Positions 42,298 through 50,204 of a stretch of 50,204 bases of DNA are shown here, one piece after another. The notes beneath the pieces were generated by a model. That model did not search any database. It saw only the letters and a program-made list of their open reading frames with translations, and was not told the origin of the DNA. The position numbers and the translations under genes are program-made. The first letter of the stretch is position 1; each line of letters opens with the position of its first letter. The DNA is taken from positions 1-50,204 of the forward strand of contig CAMLMY010000012.1 of NCBI GenBank assembly GCA_946481345.1. Direction: 5' to 3'. The stretch is from an uncultured Gilliamella sp. (GTDB lineage Bacteria > Pseudomonadota > Gammaproteobacteria > Enterobacterales > Orbaceae).

Positions 42298-42316
42298 GCA
42301 AATGATAATTATTCTA
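42298..42316. promoter_or_regulatory. Fur box upstream of the siderophore transporter
   Basis: The 19 bases starting GCAAATGATAATTATTC agree with the Fur consensus GATAATGATAATCATTATC at 14 of 19 positions. The site is 48 bases upstream of the lipoprotein gene start, in the expected promoter zone. It predicts repression by iron. Confidence 0.75.
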
Positions 42317-42363
42317 TTTATCATACATTCGCTTTTGGACTAAGCTAATAACTAGGAGTTACA

Positions 42364-43320
42364 ATGTATTCATCTATCAAAGTTAAATTTTTAGTATTAA
42401 TAGCCGCTTTATTTGTATTAGCTGGCTGTGACGATAAAAAACAAGAAGCACCAGTAGCTAATAAAACTATAGCTGTTGAACATGCTCAAGGTAAAACAGA
42501 TATTCCTGAAAACCCGAAAAAAGTGGTAGTTTATAACACAGCGACACTGGATATTATTGATGCATTAAATATTCCTGTAACTGGTGTTCCACAATCAGAT
42601 GTACATTTCCCTGAATTCTTATCAAAGTATGCTGATAAAGCTTATACCAATGTTGGTACTTTATTTGAGCCAAATTATGAAGTGTTAAGTTCATTACAAC
42701 CTGATGTGATTATCGCAGGTGGCCGTGCCAATGATGTTTATAAAAAATTAAGTGATATAGCACCAACTATTTCGCTTGATATTGATCCTAATAATTTTGT
42801 AGCTAGCTTAACCGAGCGTACTGAACAGTTAGGCGATATTTTTGGTAAACAAGCAGAAGCTAAAAAATTAATTGCTGATTTTAACCAAAAAATTGAAACA
42901 CTAAAACCTAAAACAGATACAGCAGGAACTGCCTTAGTGATTATGGTTAATGGTGGTAAAATGTCTGCTTATGGCCCTAAATCCCGTTTTGGTTTTATCT
43001 TTGATGTATTAGGTTTCAAACCTGCAACAACCTTCCAAGAAGCTGGCCGTCATGGTAATGCAGTAACTTCTGAATTTGTATTAAGTGTTAATCCACAATG
43101 GTTATTTGTATTAGATAGAGACAATGCAATTGGTAATAAAGAAGCTCAATCAGCACAACAAGTTCTAAATAACGAATTAATTCAAAAAACTGATGCATGG
43201 CAACAAAATCATATTGTTTATTTAGATTCAACTTCAATGTATATCTCTGGCGGTATTCAAACTTATAGTCAATTAATCGACCAAATAAGTGATGTTTTAC
43301 AAAAAACATCAGCCAACTAA
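42364..43320 (+). CDS. Ferric-siderophore ABC transporter substrate-binding lipoprotein
   Basis: The periplasmic capture protein of an iron-chelate importer, 318 aa. A signal peptide (1-20) ends in a lipobox LAGC, so Cys21 is lipidated. The mature part is a type III binding protein (FatB/CeuE/YclQ type): NPKKVVVYNTATLDIIDALN, then LSSLQPDVIIAGGR, a long connecting helix (about 145-180), ALVIMVNGGKMSAYGPKSRFGFIFDVLG and the final HIVYLDSTSMYISGGIQT. FatB/YclQ relatives bind catecholate siderophores such as petrobactin or vibrio siderophores; the exact ligand is not readable. First gene of a four-gene operon under a Fur box; TAGGAG precedes the ATG. Confidence 0.9.
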   Translation: MYSSIKVKFLVLIAALFVLAGCDDKKQEAPVANKTIAVEHAQGKTDIPENPKKVVVYNTATLDIIDALNIPVTGVPQSDVHFPEFLSKYADKAYTNVGTLFEPNYEVLSSLQPDVIIAGGRANDVYKKLSDIAPTISLDIDPNNFVASLTERTEQLGDIFGKQAEAKKLIADFNQKIETLKPKTDTAGTALVIMVNGGKMSAYGPKSRFGFIFDVLGFKPATTFQEAGRHGNAVTSEFVLSVNPQWLFVLDRDNAIGNKEAQSAQQVLNNELIQKTDAWQQNHIVYLDSTSMYISGGIQTYSQLIDQISDVLQKTSAN

Positions 43321-43329
43321 TCATAAGTT

Positions 43330-44289
43330 ATGACAAAAACGGTTTATTTTATTGCAGGCATTGCTCTTTTAATAGCAATGGCTGCATTAAGTCTGTTTAT
43401 TGGTGCTGGGCATGTGACGTTGGCCGATCTTTGGTCAGATAGTAATATGCGACAAATCTTTTTTGTTAGCCGTGTTCCTAGAACAGTTGCATTAATATTA
43501 GCTGGTAGTGCTATGAGTGTTGCCGGCTTAATTATGCAATTACTTACGCAAAATCGGTTTGTTGAACCTTCGTTAGTGGGGACAACCCAGTCTGCGAGTC
43601 TTGGGCTATTAGTCATGATGGTATTTGCTCCTGGCGCAACGGTAATGACGAAAATGGTAGTGGCAAGTTTATTTGCAATGGCTGGCACGATGTTGTTTAT
43701 GTTTATCTCACGTAAAATCATCTTTAAATCTGCCTTAATGGTACCACTTATTGGGATTATGCTTGGTGCAGTAATCAGTGCAATTTGTACTTTTTTTGCC
43801 ATGTATTTTGATTTATTACAATCACTAGGTGGTTGGGAATCAGGTGATTTTTCTGGCATTTTGCAAGGTCGCTATGAACTATTGTGGTTAGTTGGTGGTA
43901 TTACCTTACTTGCCTGTTGGAGCGCCGATCGTTTTACTGTCGCTGGATTAGGGCGGGACTTTTCCGTCAATGTCGGACTTAATTATAATAGAGTAATGTT
44001 AACAGGCCTGATTGTCATTGCACTTATTGGTGGGATTGTCGTTGTGGTGGTAGGTGTACTGCCATTTTTGGGCTTAATTGTTCCTAATATTGTGAGTTTA
44101 TTGTTTGGCGATAATGTTCGTAAAACTATTCCGTGGATCTGTCTACTAGGCAGTGGTTTGGTTTTACTCTGTGATATTATTGGACGAGTTATTCGCTACC
44201 CCTTCGAAATTCCAGTTAGTGTAATCCTTGGTGTAGTCGGAGCTGTCATATTTTTAGTATTGTTGAGTAAAAAACGTCATGCTGGTTAA
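43330..44289 (+). CDS. Siderophore ABC transporter permease (FatD/YclN-type)
   Basis: A FecCD-family permease of 319 aa with 8-10 hydrophobic segments. Features: SRVPRTVALILAGSAMSVAG (about 48-67), then LIMQLLTQNRFVEPSLVGTT, the glycine-rich loop GLGRDFSVNVGL that contacts the ATPase, and VVVVGVLPFLGLIVPNIVSLLFGDN. It starts nine bases after the binding-protein stop and overlaps the next permease by 11 bases. Together with the next gene it forms the heterodimeric inner-membrane channel. Confidence 0.92.
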   Translation: MTKTVYFIAGIALLIAMAALSLFIGAGHVTLADLWSDSNMRQIFFVSRVPRTVALILAGSAMSVAGLIMQLLTQNRFVEPSLVGTTQSASLGLLVMMVFAPGATVMTKMVVASLFAMAGTMLFMFISRKIIFKSALMVPLIGIMLGAVISAICTFFAMYFDLLQSLGGWESGDFSGILQGRYELLWLVGGITLLACWSADRFTVAGLGRDFSVNVGLNYNRVMLTGLIVIALIGGIVVVVVGVLPFLGLIVPNIVSLLFGDNVRKTIPWICLLGSGLVLLCDIIGRVIRYPFEIPVSVILGVVGAVIFLVLLSKKRHAG

Positions 44290-45250
44290 TCAAAAACGCT
44301 TTATTTCAAGTCGAAATACTGTACTGATATTACTAGGTATTGCGCTATTTTGTGTCATTTTTTTCATGACATTCAATTTAAAAGGCAATATTAGTTATAT
44401 ATTGACTCATCGTGCTTGGATTGTTTTAACGATGATTTTAGTCGCTTTTTCAGCTGCAACGTCGACTTTGCTTTTTCAGACTGTTACTAATAATCGAATT
44501 TTAACCCCTTCGATAATGGGATTTGAATCTTTGTTTGTATTGATTCAAACAGTTGTAATATTTTTTATTGATGCGCAAGGTATTCCTTATATTGGTATTG
44601 TGGGTAAATTTATCTTCGAATCATCATTATTAATTTTATTTTCTCTATTTCTGTATCGAGGATTATTTACCAAACTTAAACAAAACCTTCATTTGGTTTT
44701 ATTAATTGGCATTATTTTAGGAACACTATTTCGTAGTTTCTCCAATTTATTACAACGATTAATGACGCCAACGGAATTCGCTGTTTTGCAAAGCCGTATT
44801 TTTGCAACATTTACCCGAGCAGAACCTGTCTTAATCGTATTTTCATTAGTCATTGCCTCAATTATTGGCCTGTTTTTATGGCGAATGCGCTTTCGATTTG
44901 ATGTATTAGCTTTAGGAAGGGATAATGCCATTAATCTTGGGGTCGATTATCAGAAAAGTGTCACTATCATTCTATTACTCGTCTCGGTATTAGTTTCAAT
45001 ATCAACCGCGTTAGTTGGGCCTTTCACATTCCTAGGTCTACTTATTGCTAATTTAGCTTATAGTATTAGTGGCTCTAGCCAGCATCGTTTTTTATTACCG
45101 ACAGCGTTTTTATTAGGCGTGATTTTTCTTGTTGGTGGACAGATGTTTTTAGAGCGGGTACTAAATATGGTGGGCGCATTATCGATAGTCATTGAGTTTA
45201 TTGGTGGTTCATTGTTTATCTTCTTATTATTGAAAAAGGTTCCGATGTGA
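44279..45250 (+). CDS. Siderophore ABC transporter permease (FatC/YclO-type)
   Basis: The second FecCD-family permease, 323 aa. RAWIVLTMILVAFSAATSTL replaces the stricter RLPR motif, as usual for the YclO/FatC partner. It has NRILTPSIMGFESLFVLIQT, the ATPase-contact loop ALGRDNAINLGVDYQ and VGPFTFLGLLIANLAYSISG. The start overlaps the previous gene by 11 bases and the end overlaps the ATPase gene by four (GTGA-type overlap), indicating coupled translation. Confidence 0.92.
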   Translation: MLVNQKRFISSRNTVLILLGIALFCVIFFMTFNLKGNISYILTHRAWIVLTMILVAFSAATSTLLFQTVTNNRILTPSIMGFESLFVLIQTVVIFFIDAQGIPYIGIVGKFIFESSLLILFSLFLYRGLFTKLKQNLHLVLLIGIILGTLFRSFSNLLQRLMTPTEFAVLQSRIFATFTRAEPVLIVFSLVIASIIGLFLWRMRFRFDVLALGRDNAINLGVDYQKSVTIILLLVSVLVSISTALVGPFTFLGLLIANLAYSISGSSQHRFLLPTAFLLGVIFLVGGQMFLERVLNMVGALSIVIEFIGGSLFIFLLLKKVPM

Positions 45251-46002
45251 TAGAAATTGATAATATTAGTAAAAAGTATCAAACCATACCTGTATTAAAA
45301 AATGTGAAAGCAACCATACCTCAAGGTGGTATTACGGCGATCATTGGTCCAAATGGTGCAGGCAAATCAACCTTATTATCAATTATTAGCCGTTTATTAC
45401 TTGCCGATGAGGGACAAGTAAAAATTCAGAATATGGATGTGGTTAATACGCCTAGTGATAAACTTGCGACCTATTTATCTGTGTTAAGACAAGAGAACCG
45501 TTTTACCAGTCGATTGACTGTGTTTGAATTGGTTGGATTTGGCCGTTATCCTTATTCAAAAGGCCGATTAAATAAAGATGATTTAGTCCATATTAATCGT
45601 GCCCTAGAATTTTTAAATCTAACTGAATATAAAGATAGATTTTTAGATGAACTGTCAGGCGGGCAACGGCAGCGTGCTTATGTGGCAATGGTACTTTGCC
45701 AGGATACTGAATATGTATTACTGGATGAACCATTAAATAACCTTGATATGAAACATGCGGTTGCTATGATGAAACAGCTAAGGCGAGCTGCTGATGAACT
45801 GGGGAAAACCATTGTGATTGTTATTCATGACATTAACTTTGCTTCAGTCTATTCCGATTATATTTTAGCGATGAAAGATGGCCAATTGGTTTATCAAGGC
45901 AGCCCTAAACAAATTATGGATTCAACGATATTAGAGGAAATTTTTGATACACCAGTCAAAATAGAAAATATTCATAATCAAAATATTGCTATTTATTATT
46001 AG
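45247..46002 (+). CDS. Siderophore ABC transporter ATP-binding protein
   Basis: The ATPase of the importer, 251 aa. Walker A is GPNGAGKST (about 34-42), the Q-loop lies in LSVLRQENRF, the signature is LSGGQRQRAYVAMVL, and Walker B is YVLLDEPLNNLDM, with the switch histidine in VIVIHDINFA. The start codon is GTG, inside the end of the preceding permease gene. Like YclP/FatE it ends with the segment DTPVKIENI. Last gene of the operon; a strong terminator follows 21 bases later. Confidence 0.93.
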   Translation: MIEIDNISKKYQTIPVLKNVKATIPQGGITAIIGPNGAGKSTLLSIISRLLLADEGQVKIQNMDVVNTPSDKLATYLSVLRQENRFTSRLTVFELVGFGRYPYSKGRLNKDDLVHINRALEFLNLTEYKDRFLDELSGGQRQRAYVAMVLCQDTEYVLLDEPLNNLDMKHAVAMMKQLRRAADELGKTIVIVIHDINFASVYSDYILAMKDGQLVYQGSPKQIMDSTILEEIFDTPVKIENIHNQNIAIYY

Positions 46003-46023
46003 TATCTAATTTTCCTTAACTAC

Positions 46024-46055
46024 AAGGATTTAGAGAATAGCTAAATCCTTTTTTT
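46024..46055 (+). terminator. Terminator of the siderophore transporter operon
   Basis: A 10-bp perfect stem (46024-46033 with 46041-46050), 7-base loop and an uninterrupted T-run directly after it. A classic intrinsic terminator. Confidence 0.92.
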
Positions 46056-46104
46056 ATTTCTAGCATTTAATTATTTAACTTATTTATAAATAGTATAACT
46101 TTTG

Positions 46105-46133
46105 TTTACATTTAATTTATGTTCTTGTTAAAT
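46105..46133 (+). promoter_or_regulatory. Possible cra promoter
   Basis: TTTACA (46105-46110) and TTAAAT (46128-46133) are spaced by 17 bases, ending 28 bases ahead of the cra ATG. The match is moderate in an A+T-rich background. Confidence 0.4.
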
Positions 46134-46161
46134 AATAAGTAGTTTTTTTTGAGATTTAGTC

Positions 46162-47190
46162 ATGAAATTAGAGCAGATTGCATTGTTAGCTGGCGTATCG
46201 AGAACCACAGCGAGTTATGTGGTTAATGGTAAAGCCAAACAATATCGGGTTAGTGATAAAACCATTGCAAAGGTGATGGCGGTGGTAAATGAATACAATT
46301 ATCAACCCAACGCAGTAGCTGCCGGATTAAGAGCGGGTAAAACTCGCACTATTGGTATCATTATTCCTGATTTCGAAAATATCAGTTATACCCGAATTGC
46401 TAGTTATTTAGAGCAATTAGTAAAAAAAGAAGGTTATCAATTACTCCTCTCTTGTTCTGAAGATGATCCGAAAATTGAAAAAGAGTGTGTTCGGCATTTA
46501 AAACAGCGACGAGTGGATGCGTTGGTGATCTCTTCGTCATTTGTTGCTGAATCAGATTATGCATTTTATGATGGTTGGCGAAATAGTGATATCCCTCTGT
46601 TCGCATTAGATAGAACATTATCTGTATCAGAGTTTAGGAATGTTGTTGGTGCGGATAAAGAAGATTCAAAAATGCTAGCTGAAGCATTTGATCAGTTAGT
46701 CAATGGCACAGTAGTTTATATTGGTGCCTTACCCAATCTATCCGTTAGCCAGCAACGTATGGAAGGCTTTAAGGAAATTGCATTAAATAGTAGCAATAAA
46801 GTTGATTTTTTATGTGCAAATAATTATAGTCGTCGCGACGCTGAGGCTACCTTTAGTCAATGGTTAGAATATAATGATTTACCAGATGGTATTTTTTCTA
46901 CTTCTTTTTCTTTGTTACAAGGCACAATTGATGCAATTTTGAAAAAGTTTGATCATCTGCCAGAAAATCTAACTATTGCCACTTTTGGTGATAATGAGTT
47001 ACTTAATTTTTTACCTTGCAAAATGATTGCGTTATCACAAGATCATAAAGCGATATCAGAAGTAACCATTAAACTATTATTTGATAGTTTACATAATAAA
47101 AACTATCAGCCAGGAACTACAGTTATTCCTCGACGCTTAATTTATCGAGGTAGCCTGAGTCGAAAAAGTATTGCTAAAAAGTCAATTTAA
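46162..47190 (+). CDS. cra: LacI-family catabolite repressor/activator Cra (FruR)
   Basis: Cra senses fructose-1-phosphate and controls fru and central carbon genes. The 342 aa start with a LacI-type helix-turn-helix, MKLEQIALLAGVSRTTASYV, and NGKAKQYRVSDKTIAKVMAV with the hinge NAVAAGLRAGKTRTIGIIIP. The effector domain keeps SYTRIASYLEQL, the ALDRTL/VVGAD contacts and TIATFGDNELLNFLPC. Similarity to E. coli Cra (334 aa) runs the whole length. Here the gene sits next to fruBKA, as in vibrios and pseudomonads, rather than apart as in E. coli. Confidence 0.95.
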   Translation: MKLEQIALLAGVSRTTASYVVNGKAKQYRVSDKTIAKVMAVVNEYNYQPNAVAAGLRAGKTRTIGIIIPDFENISYTRIASYLEQLVKKEGYQLLLSCSEDDPKIEKECVRHLKQRRVDALVISSSFVAESDYAFYDGWRNSDIPLFALDRTLSVSEFRNVVGADKEDSKMLAEAFDQLVNGTVVYIGALPNLSVSQQRMEGFKEIALNSSNKVDFLCANNYSRRDAEATFSQWLEYNDLPDGIFSTSFSLLQGTIDAILKKFDHLPENLTIATFGDNELLNFLPCKMIALSQDHKAISEVTIKLLFDSLHNKNYQPGTTVIPRRLIYRGSLSRKSIAKKSI

Positions 47191-47219
47191 GTCGTCATAT
47201 CGACAATTATTTTCCTCAA

Positions 47220-47241
47220 AAAAACGATCTAGATCACACTT
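47220..47241. promoter_or_regulatory. CRP-like site upstream of fruBKA
   Basis: The core GATCTAGATCACA matches the ideal CRP site right half and spacer; the left half has AACGA in place of TGTGA. The centre (47230.5) would be near -70 from a start predicted at about 47301. Confidence 0.5.
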
Positions 47242-47265
47242 TAGGAATTAATAGATATAATTTAT

Positions 47266-47311
47266 TTGATAATTAGCCAGTTTATATTCATTATTGCTGA
47301 AACGATTCAAT
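47266..47311 (+). promoter_or_regulatory. fruBKA promoter with overlapping Cra operator
   Basis: GCTGAAACGATTCAAT at 47296-47311 is a near-perfect Cra operator (core TGAAACGATTCA). A possible promoter, TTGATA (47266-47271) and CATTAT (47289-47294) at 17-base spacing, would start transcription inside the operator, so binding would repress. The operator is well supported; the hexamers less so. Confidence 0.65.
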
Positions 47312-47391
47312 ATGATTCAATAACGAACTATTGTGGGATTGCTGAGTTGTTTTTAGTTGACCCAACATTATAACCCAGAGGTATTTATTTT

Positions 47392-48594
47392 ATGTTTCAT
47401 TTAGTTAAAGAAGATATTCATTTAAATGAACAAGCAACCAATAAAACGGAAGCAATTAAGAAAATTGCAGCTGCATTAACTAGTGCCGGCTTTGTCGGTG
47501 AAGGATATGTTGATGGTATGCTTGAGCGTGAAGGTCAGGCGGCAACTTATTTAGGTATTGGTATTGCTATACCTCATGGTACGCCTAAAACTCGTCACTT
47601 AGTTAAAAAAACCGGTGTTCAAGTTTTCTGTTTCCCTGAAGGTGTAGAATGGGGAGATGATGGTGAAAAAGCCTATCTTGCCATCGGTATTGCGGCAAGT
47701 TCTGATGAACACTTAGAATTACTTCGTCAATTAACTCACGTACTTGGTGCTGATGGTGTTGAAGAAAGAATCAAGAATATTCAATCAGCCGATGAAGCTC
47801 TCGCTATTTTAACTGGTAAAGAGAGTTTAGAAGATAGTCAATTTGTTATTAATGAATCTACATTATTATTAAATATTCAAGCTGACAGTTTGGCTACTTT
47901 ACAAGCTTTAAATGCATCACGATTAAAACAACAAAATGCTGTTAATGCTAGCTTTATTACTAACGTCCTTGATAATACACCGAATTATTTGGGTGACGGC
48001 GTATGGTTAAATGACAGCCGTGAAGGTAATTTAAAAAATGCAATTGCGATTAGTCGTACAGTAAGTGAGCTAAATCAAGACGGTAAGCCAGTTAAACTTC
48101 TAATCACTATTTCAGCGGTTGATGATAATGTTACAGCTATTGTAAATAACATTGCTACCTTAGCTTACAATCAAAAATTAAACTTACTAATCGCTGCAAA
48201 TAGCGATGATTTCAGCAATATTTTATTATCAGGTTCGCAGTCAGTTTCATCTCAACGAGCAGAAACTCAATCTACAACATCAAGTGCTTCGTCAGAAAGT
48301 GTTGGATCTAATGGTGAGCAAAGCAGAGAATTTGTCATTCCTAATGAAAATGGATTGCATACTCGCCCTTCATCGGTGCTAGTTAAATTAGTAAAAGAAT
48401 TTAATAGCAAAGTCACCGTTGCCAATATCGATGGTAAAAATGAACCTGTAAGTGCTACCAGTTTAATGAAAATTGTGGCATTAGGTGCTAAAAAAGGCAG
48501 TCGATTACGCTTTACTGCTGTAGGTGATGATGCAGAGCAAGTATTAGATGCAATTGGTAAAGCTATTGAAAGTGGCTTAGGTGAGGGTGTTTAA
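47392..48594 (+). CDS. fruB: Fructose PTS diphosphoryl transfer protein (EIIA-FPr)
   Basis: FruB accepts phosphate from enzyme I on its own HPr domain and passes it to FruA through IIA. The 400 aa comprise EIIA (1-145; phosphohistidine His62 in GIGIAIPHGTPKTR), a middle domain (about 155-280), a serine/threonine/glutamine-rich linker (about 281-311) and a C-terminal HPr domain (312-400; His323 in ENGLHTRPSSVLVKLVKEF). His62 has the E. coli number. The linker is longer than in E. coli FruB (376 aa). First gene of fruBKA; CAGAGG precedes the ATG. Confidence 0.95.
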   Translation: MFHLVKEDIHLNEQATNKTEAIKKIAAALTSAGFVGEGYVDGMLEREGQAATYLGIGIAIPHGTPKTRHLVKKTGVQVFCFPEGVEWGDDGEKAYLAIGIAASSDEHLELLRQLTHVLGADGVEERIKNIQSADEALAILTGKESLEDSQFVINESTLLLNIQADSLATLQALNASRLKQQNAVNASFITNVLDNTPNYLGDGVWLNDSREGNLKNAIAISRTVSELNQDGKPVKLLITISAVDDNVTAIVNNIATLAYNQKLNLLIAANSDDFSNILLSGSQSVSSQRAETQSTTSSASSESVGSNGEQSREFVIPNENGLHTRPSSVLVKLVKEFNSKVTVANIDGKNEPVSATSLMKIVALGAKKGSRLRFTAVGDDAEQVLDAIGKAIESGLGEGV

Positions 48595-48596
48595 TC

Positions 48597-49532
48597 ATGA
48601 CTTATCGTGTTGCGACTATTACCTTAAATCCTGCTTATGACCTCTTAGGTTTTTGCCCTAAAGTTGAGTTAGGTGATGTTAATTTAGTGCAAACTAATGC
48701 TTTACTGCCAGCAGGTAAAGGTATCAATGTTGCTAAAGTTTTATCTGACTTAGGTATAAAATTAACCGTTGGTGGTTTTTTAGGTAAAGAAAATCGAGAT
48801 GGTTTTAATTTACTGTTTGAATCATTAAATGTTACTGATAAATTCCAAACAGTCGAAGGCCGTACTCGTATTAATGTTAAATTAACCGAAGAAAACAGTG
48901 AAGTTACTGATCTTAATTTTTCTGGTTTTACTATTAGCGAGCAAGATTGGCAAACATTTGTGACTACTTCATTGGAATGGTTGAAAGAGATTGATATGGT
49001 TGCCATTAGTGGCAGTTTACCTGCAGGCGTATCTCTTGAAAAATTTACTGAGTGGATGAAACAAGTAAAAGCAATTTGTCCTAAAGTTGTGTTTGACAGT
49101 AGCCGTGATGCTTTAGATGCTGGGCTTAAAGCTAATCCATGGTTAATTAAACCGAATGATAAAGAACTCGAAATGTGGGTTGGTAGAAAACTAACTACAT
49201 TATCAGAAATCAAAACTGCTGCTATGGAGCTTATCGATGGTGGCGTAGAAAACGTAGTAATTTCACTAGGAAGTAAAGGTGCTTTATGGGTTACTAAACA
49301 TGAAGCATGGTTAGCCAAACCGCCTAAATGTAAGGTGGTTAGCACGGTTGGTGCTGGTGATTCAATGGTCGGTGGTTTAATGTATGGTTTATTAACTAAC
49401 CAATCAATTAAAGACACCTTAGTATTTGCATCAAGTGTTGCCGCTTTATCAGTTGAACAAGCCGGTGTTGGGGTATCAGACCGTCAAGCGGTTACCAACA
49501 TGTCGGAAAAAATTGAAATAATTGCGGGATAG
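48597..49532 (+). CDS. fruK: 1-phosphofructokinase
   Basis: FruK phosphorylates fructose-1-phosphate to fructose-1,6-bisphosphate. The 311 aa (E. coli 312) are of the PfkB/ribokinase fold: TITLNPAYDLLGF, the sugar-binding AGKGINVAKVLSDLG, then ISGSLPAGV, and the ATP/catalytic motif STVGAGDSMVGGLMYGL with the base aspartate. It begins two bases after the fruB stop and ends eight bases before fruA, so the three are one operon. Confidence 0.96.
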   Translation: MTYRVATITLNPAYDLLGFCPKVELGDVNLVQTNALLPAGKGINVAKVLSDLGIKLTVGGFLGKENRDGFNLLFESLNVTDKFQTVEGRTRINVKLTEENSEVTDLNFSGFTISEQDWQTFVTTSLEWLKEIDMVAISGSLPAGVSLEKFTEWMKQVKAICPKVVFDSSRDALDAGLKANPWLIKPNDKELEMWVGRKLTTLSEIKTAAMELIDGGVENVVISLGSKGALWVTKHEAWLAKPPKCKVVSTVGAGDSMVGGLMYGLLTNQSIKDTLVFASSVAALSVEQAGVGVSDRQAVTNMSEKIEIIAG

Positions 49533-49540
49533 GAGTATTC

Positions 49541-50204
49541 ATGAATATATATATTGTTGAAGGAAGTAATTCAGGCCCAGTTAATGGCCGTTTAGCTAAA
49601 GCGGAATTAGCGTTAGCCGCTAATTCATTAAATTTCAAAGTTGTTGATAATGCGACATCAGCCGATACGATTATTTCGGTTGGTGATGGAAATATCAGCG
49701 ATAAATCAGTGATTGGCAAAAAAGTTTATGTGGTAAGTGATCTCAATGAAATTTTTGCTGATCCTAAAAAAATCTTAAATAATGCAAAACTTAAAGCAAC
49801 TGTTTATGAACAATCTGCTAGTTCTGCATCTGTATCAGCAGCAAATAACGGACAAAAACGTATTGTTGCGGTAACCGCTTGTCCAACTGGTGTTGCTCAT
49901 ACATTTATGGCTGCTGAAGCGATTGAAGAAGAAGCGAAAAAACGTGGCTGGTGGTGTAAAGTTGAAACTCGTGGTTCGGTTGGTGTTGGTAATGAATTAA
50001 CACCAGAAGAAATCGCTGCAGCTGATGTAGTGATTGTAGCATGTGATATTGACGTTGATTTAAGTAAGTTTGCAGGTAAAAAAATGTACCGAACTAAAAC
50101 CGGTCCAGCCCTTAAAAAAACTGCACAAGAATTAGACAGAGCTTTTAACGAAGCTACAATCTATCAACCAACTAGTTCTGCTTCAACAACAAAATCAAGT
50201 AACG
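49541..50204 (+). CDS. fruA: Fructose PTS permease IIB'BC, N-terminal part (partial)
   Basis: Open from ATG 49541 (AGGAG at 49531-49535) to the window end, 221 codons. The degenerate IIB' domain (about 1-90) begins MNIYIVEGSNSGPVNG. After a short serine/alanine-rich linker comes the active IIB domain with the phosphocysteine Cys114 in VAVTACPTGVAHTFMAAEA. E. coli FruA has the equivalent cysteine at 112. A second serine/threonine-rich linker has begun at the cut. The membrane IIC domain (about 340 aa) lies outside the window. Confidence 0.95.
   Translation, partial: MNIYIVEGSNSGPVNGRLAKAELALAANSLNFKVVDNATSADTIISVGDGNISDKSVIGKKVYVVSDLNEIFADPKKILNNAKLKATVYEQSASSASVSAANNGQKRIVAVTACPTGVAHTFMAAEAIEEEAKKRGWWCKVETRGSVGVGNELTPEEIAAADVVIVACDIDVDLSKFAGKKMYRTKTGPALKKTAQELDRAFNEATIYQPTSSASTTKSSN

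Noticed and set aside
43344-43859. A 171-codon minus-strand open frame inside the first siderophore permease
   Set aside because: Antisense to conserved permease helices; no independent support.
48635-49417. A 260-codon minus-strand open frame inside fruK
   Set aside because: It is fully antisense to a clear PfkB kinase, has serine/proline-rich composition typical of shadow frames, and no ribosome site or family motif.

Overview
The window looks like chromosomal DNA of an A+T-rich gammaproteobacterium. Almost every recognisable protein reads as a diverged version of an Enterobacterales/Pasteurellales protein: SecE-NusG, YheS, MazG, GltBD, YhiN, RpsP-RimM-TrmD-RplS, Aas-LplT, YibN-SecB-GpsA, GlnA-GlnL-GlnG, Cra and FruBKA. 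A complete NtrBC system and sigma-54 promoters argue against Pasteurellaceae. Low G+C (roughly a third by eye, not computed), mannose- and fructose-type PTS loci and this gene set fit the Orbales (Gilliamella/Orbus/Frischella, insect-gut symbionts). That placement is inference. I see no tRNA, rRNA, CRISPR array, IS element or prophage gene.

Layout. 1-1200: end of tuf, then secE-nusG, which stops at a palindromic terminator facing a convergent yheS; rplKAJL-rpoBC does not follow. 1.2-8.5 kb: yheS, a decayed glycerate kinase tail, an OPT peptide transporter, mazG with a coupled unknown gene, a GST-like protein and another unknown. 8.5-16 kb: gltBD (glutamate synthase) and yhiN. 16-23 kb: the most interesting block. 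A PAS/AAA+/Fis sigma-54 activator is divergent from a four-gene operon (decarboxylase, permease, ornithine-racemase-like protein, second permease) that starts at a textbook -24/-12 promoter. 23-26 kb: marC and rpsP-rimM-trmD-rplS. 26-29.6 kb: a mannose-family PTS (manXYZ) with a DUF956 gene and an FNR-type box upstream. 29.7-34 kb: aas-lplT-murQ. 34-37.3 kb: an ornithine-cyclodeaminase-family gene and yibN-secB-gpsA. 37.4-42.2 kb: a small exported-protein gene with an early stop, then NtrC sites, a sigma-54 promoter and glnA-glnL-glnG. 42.3-46 kb: a Fur-boxed ferric-siderophore ABC transporter. 46-50.2 kb: cra and fruBKA (fruA cut by the window end).

How the genes work together. GlnA, GltBD and NtrBC form the core ammonium assimilation and nitrogen-sensing circuit. 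The 16-23 kb cluster would import a basic amino acid, interconvert its L and D forms and decarboxylate it, exporting the amine by antiport; its composition matches what I recall of the Salmonella STM2357-STM2361 region, where the decarboxylase acts on D-ornithine/D-lysine. The manXYZ and fruBKA loci are the sugar-uptake part, apparently tuned by FNR-, Cra- and CRP-type sites.
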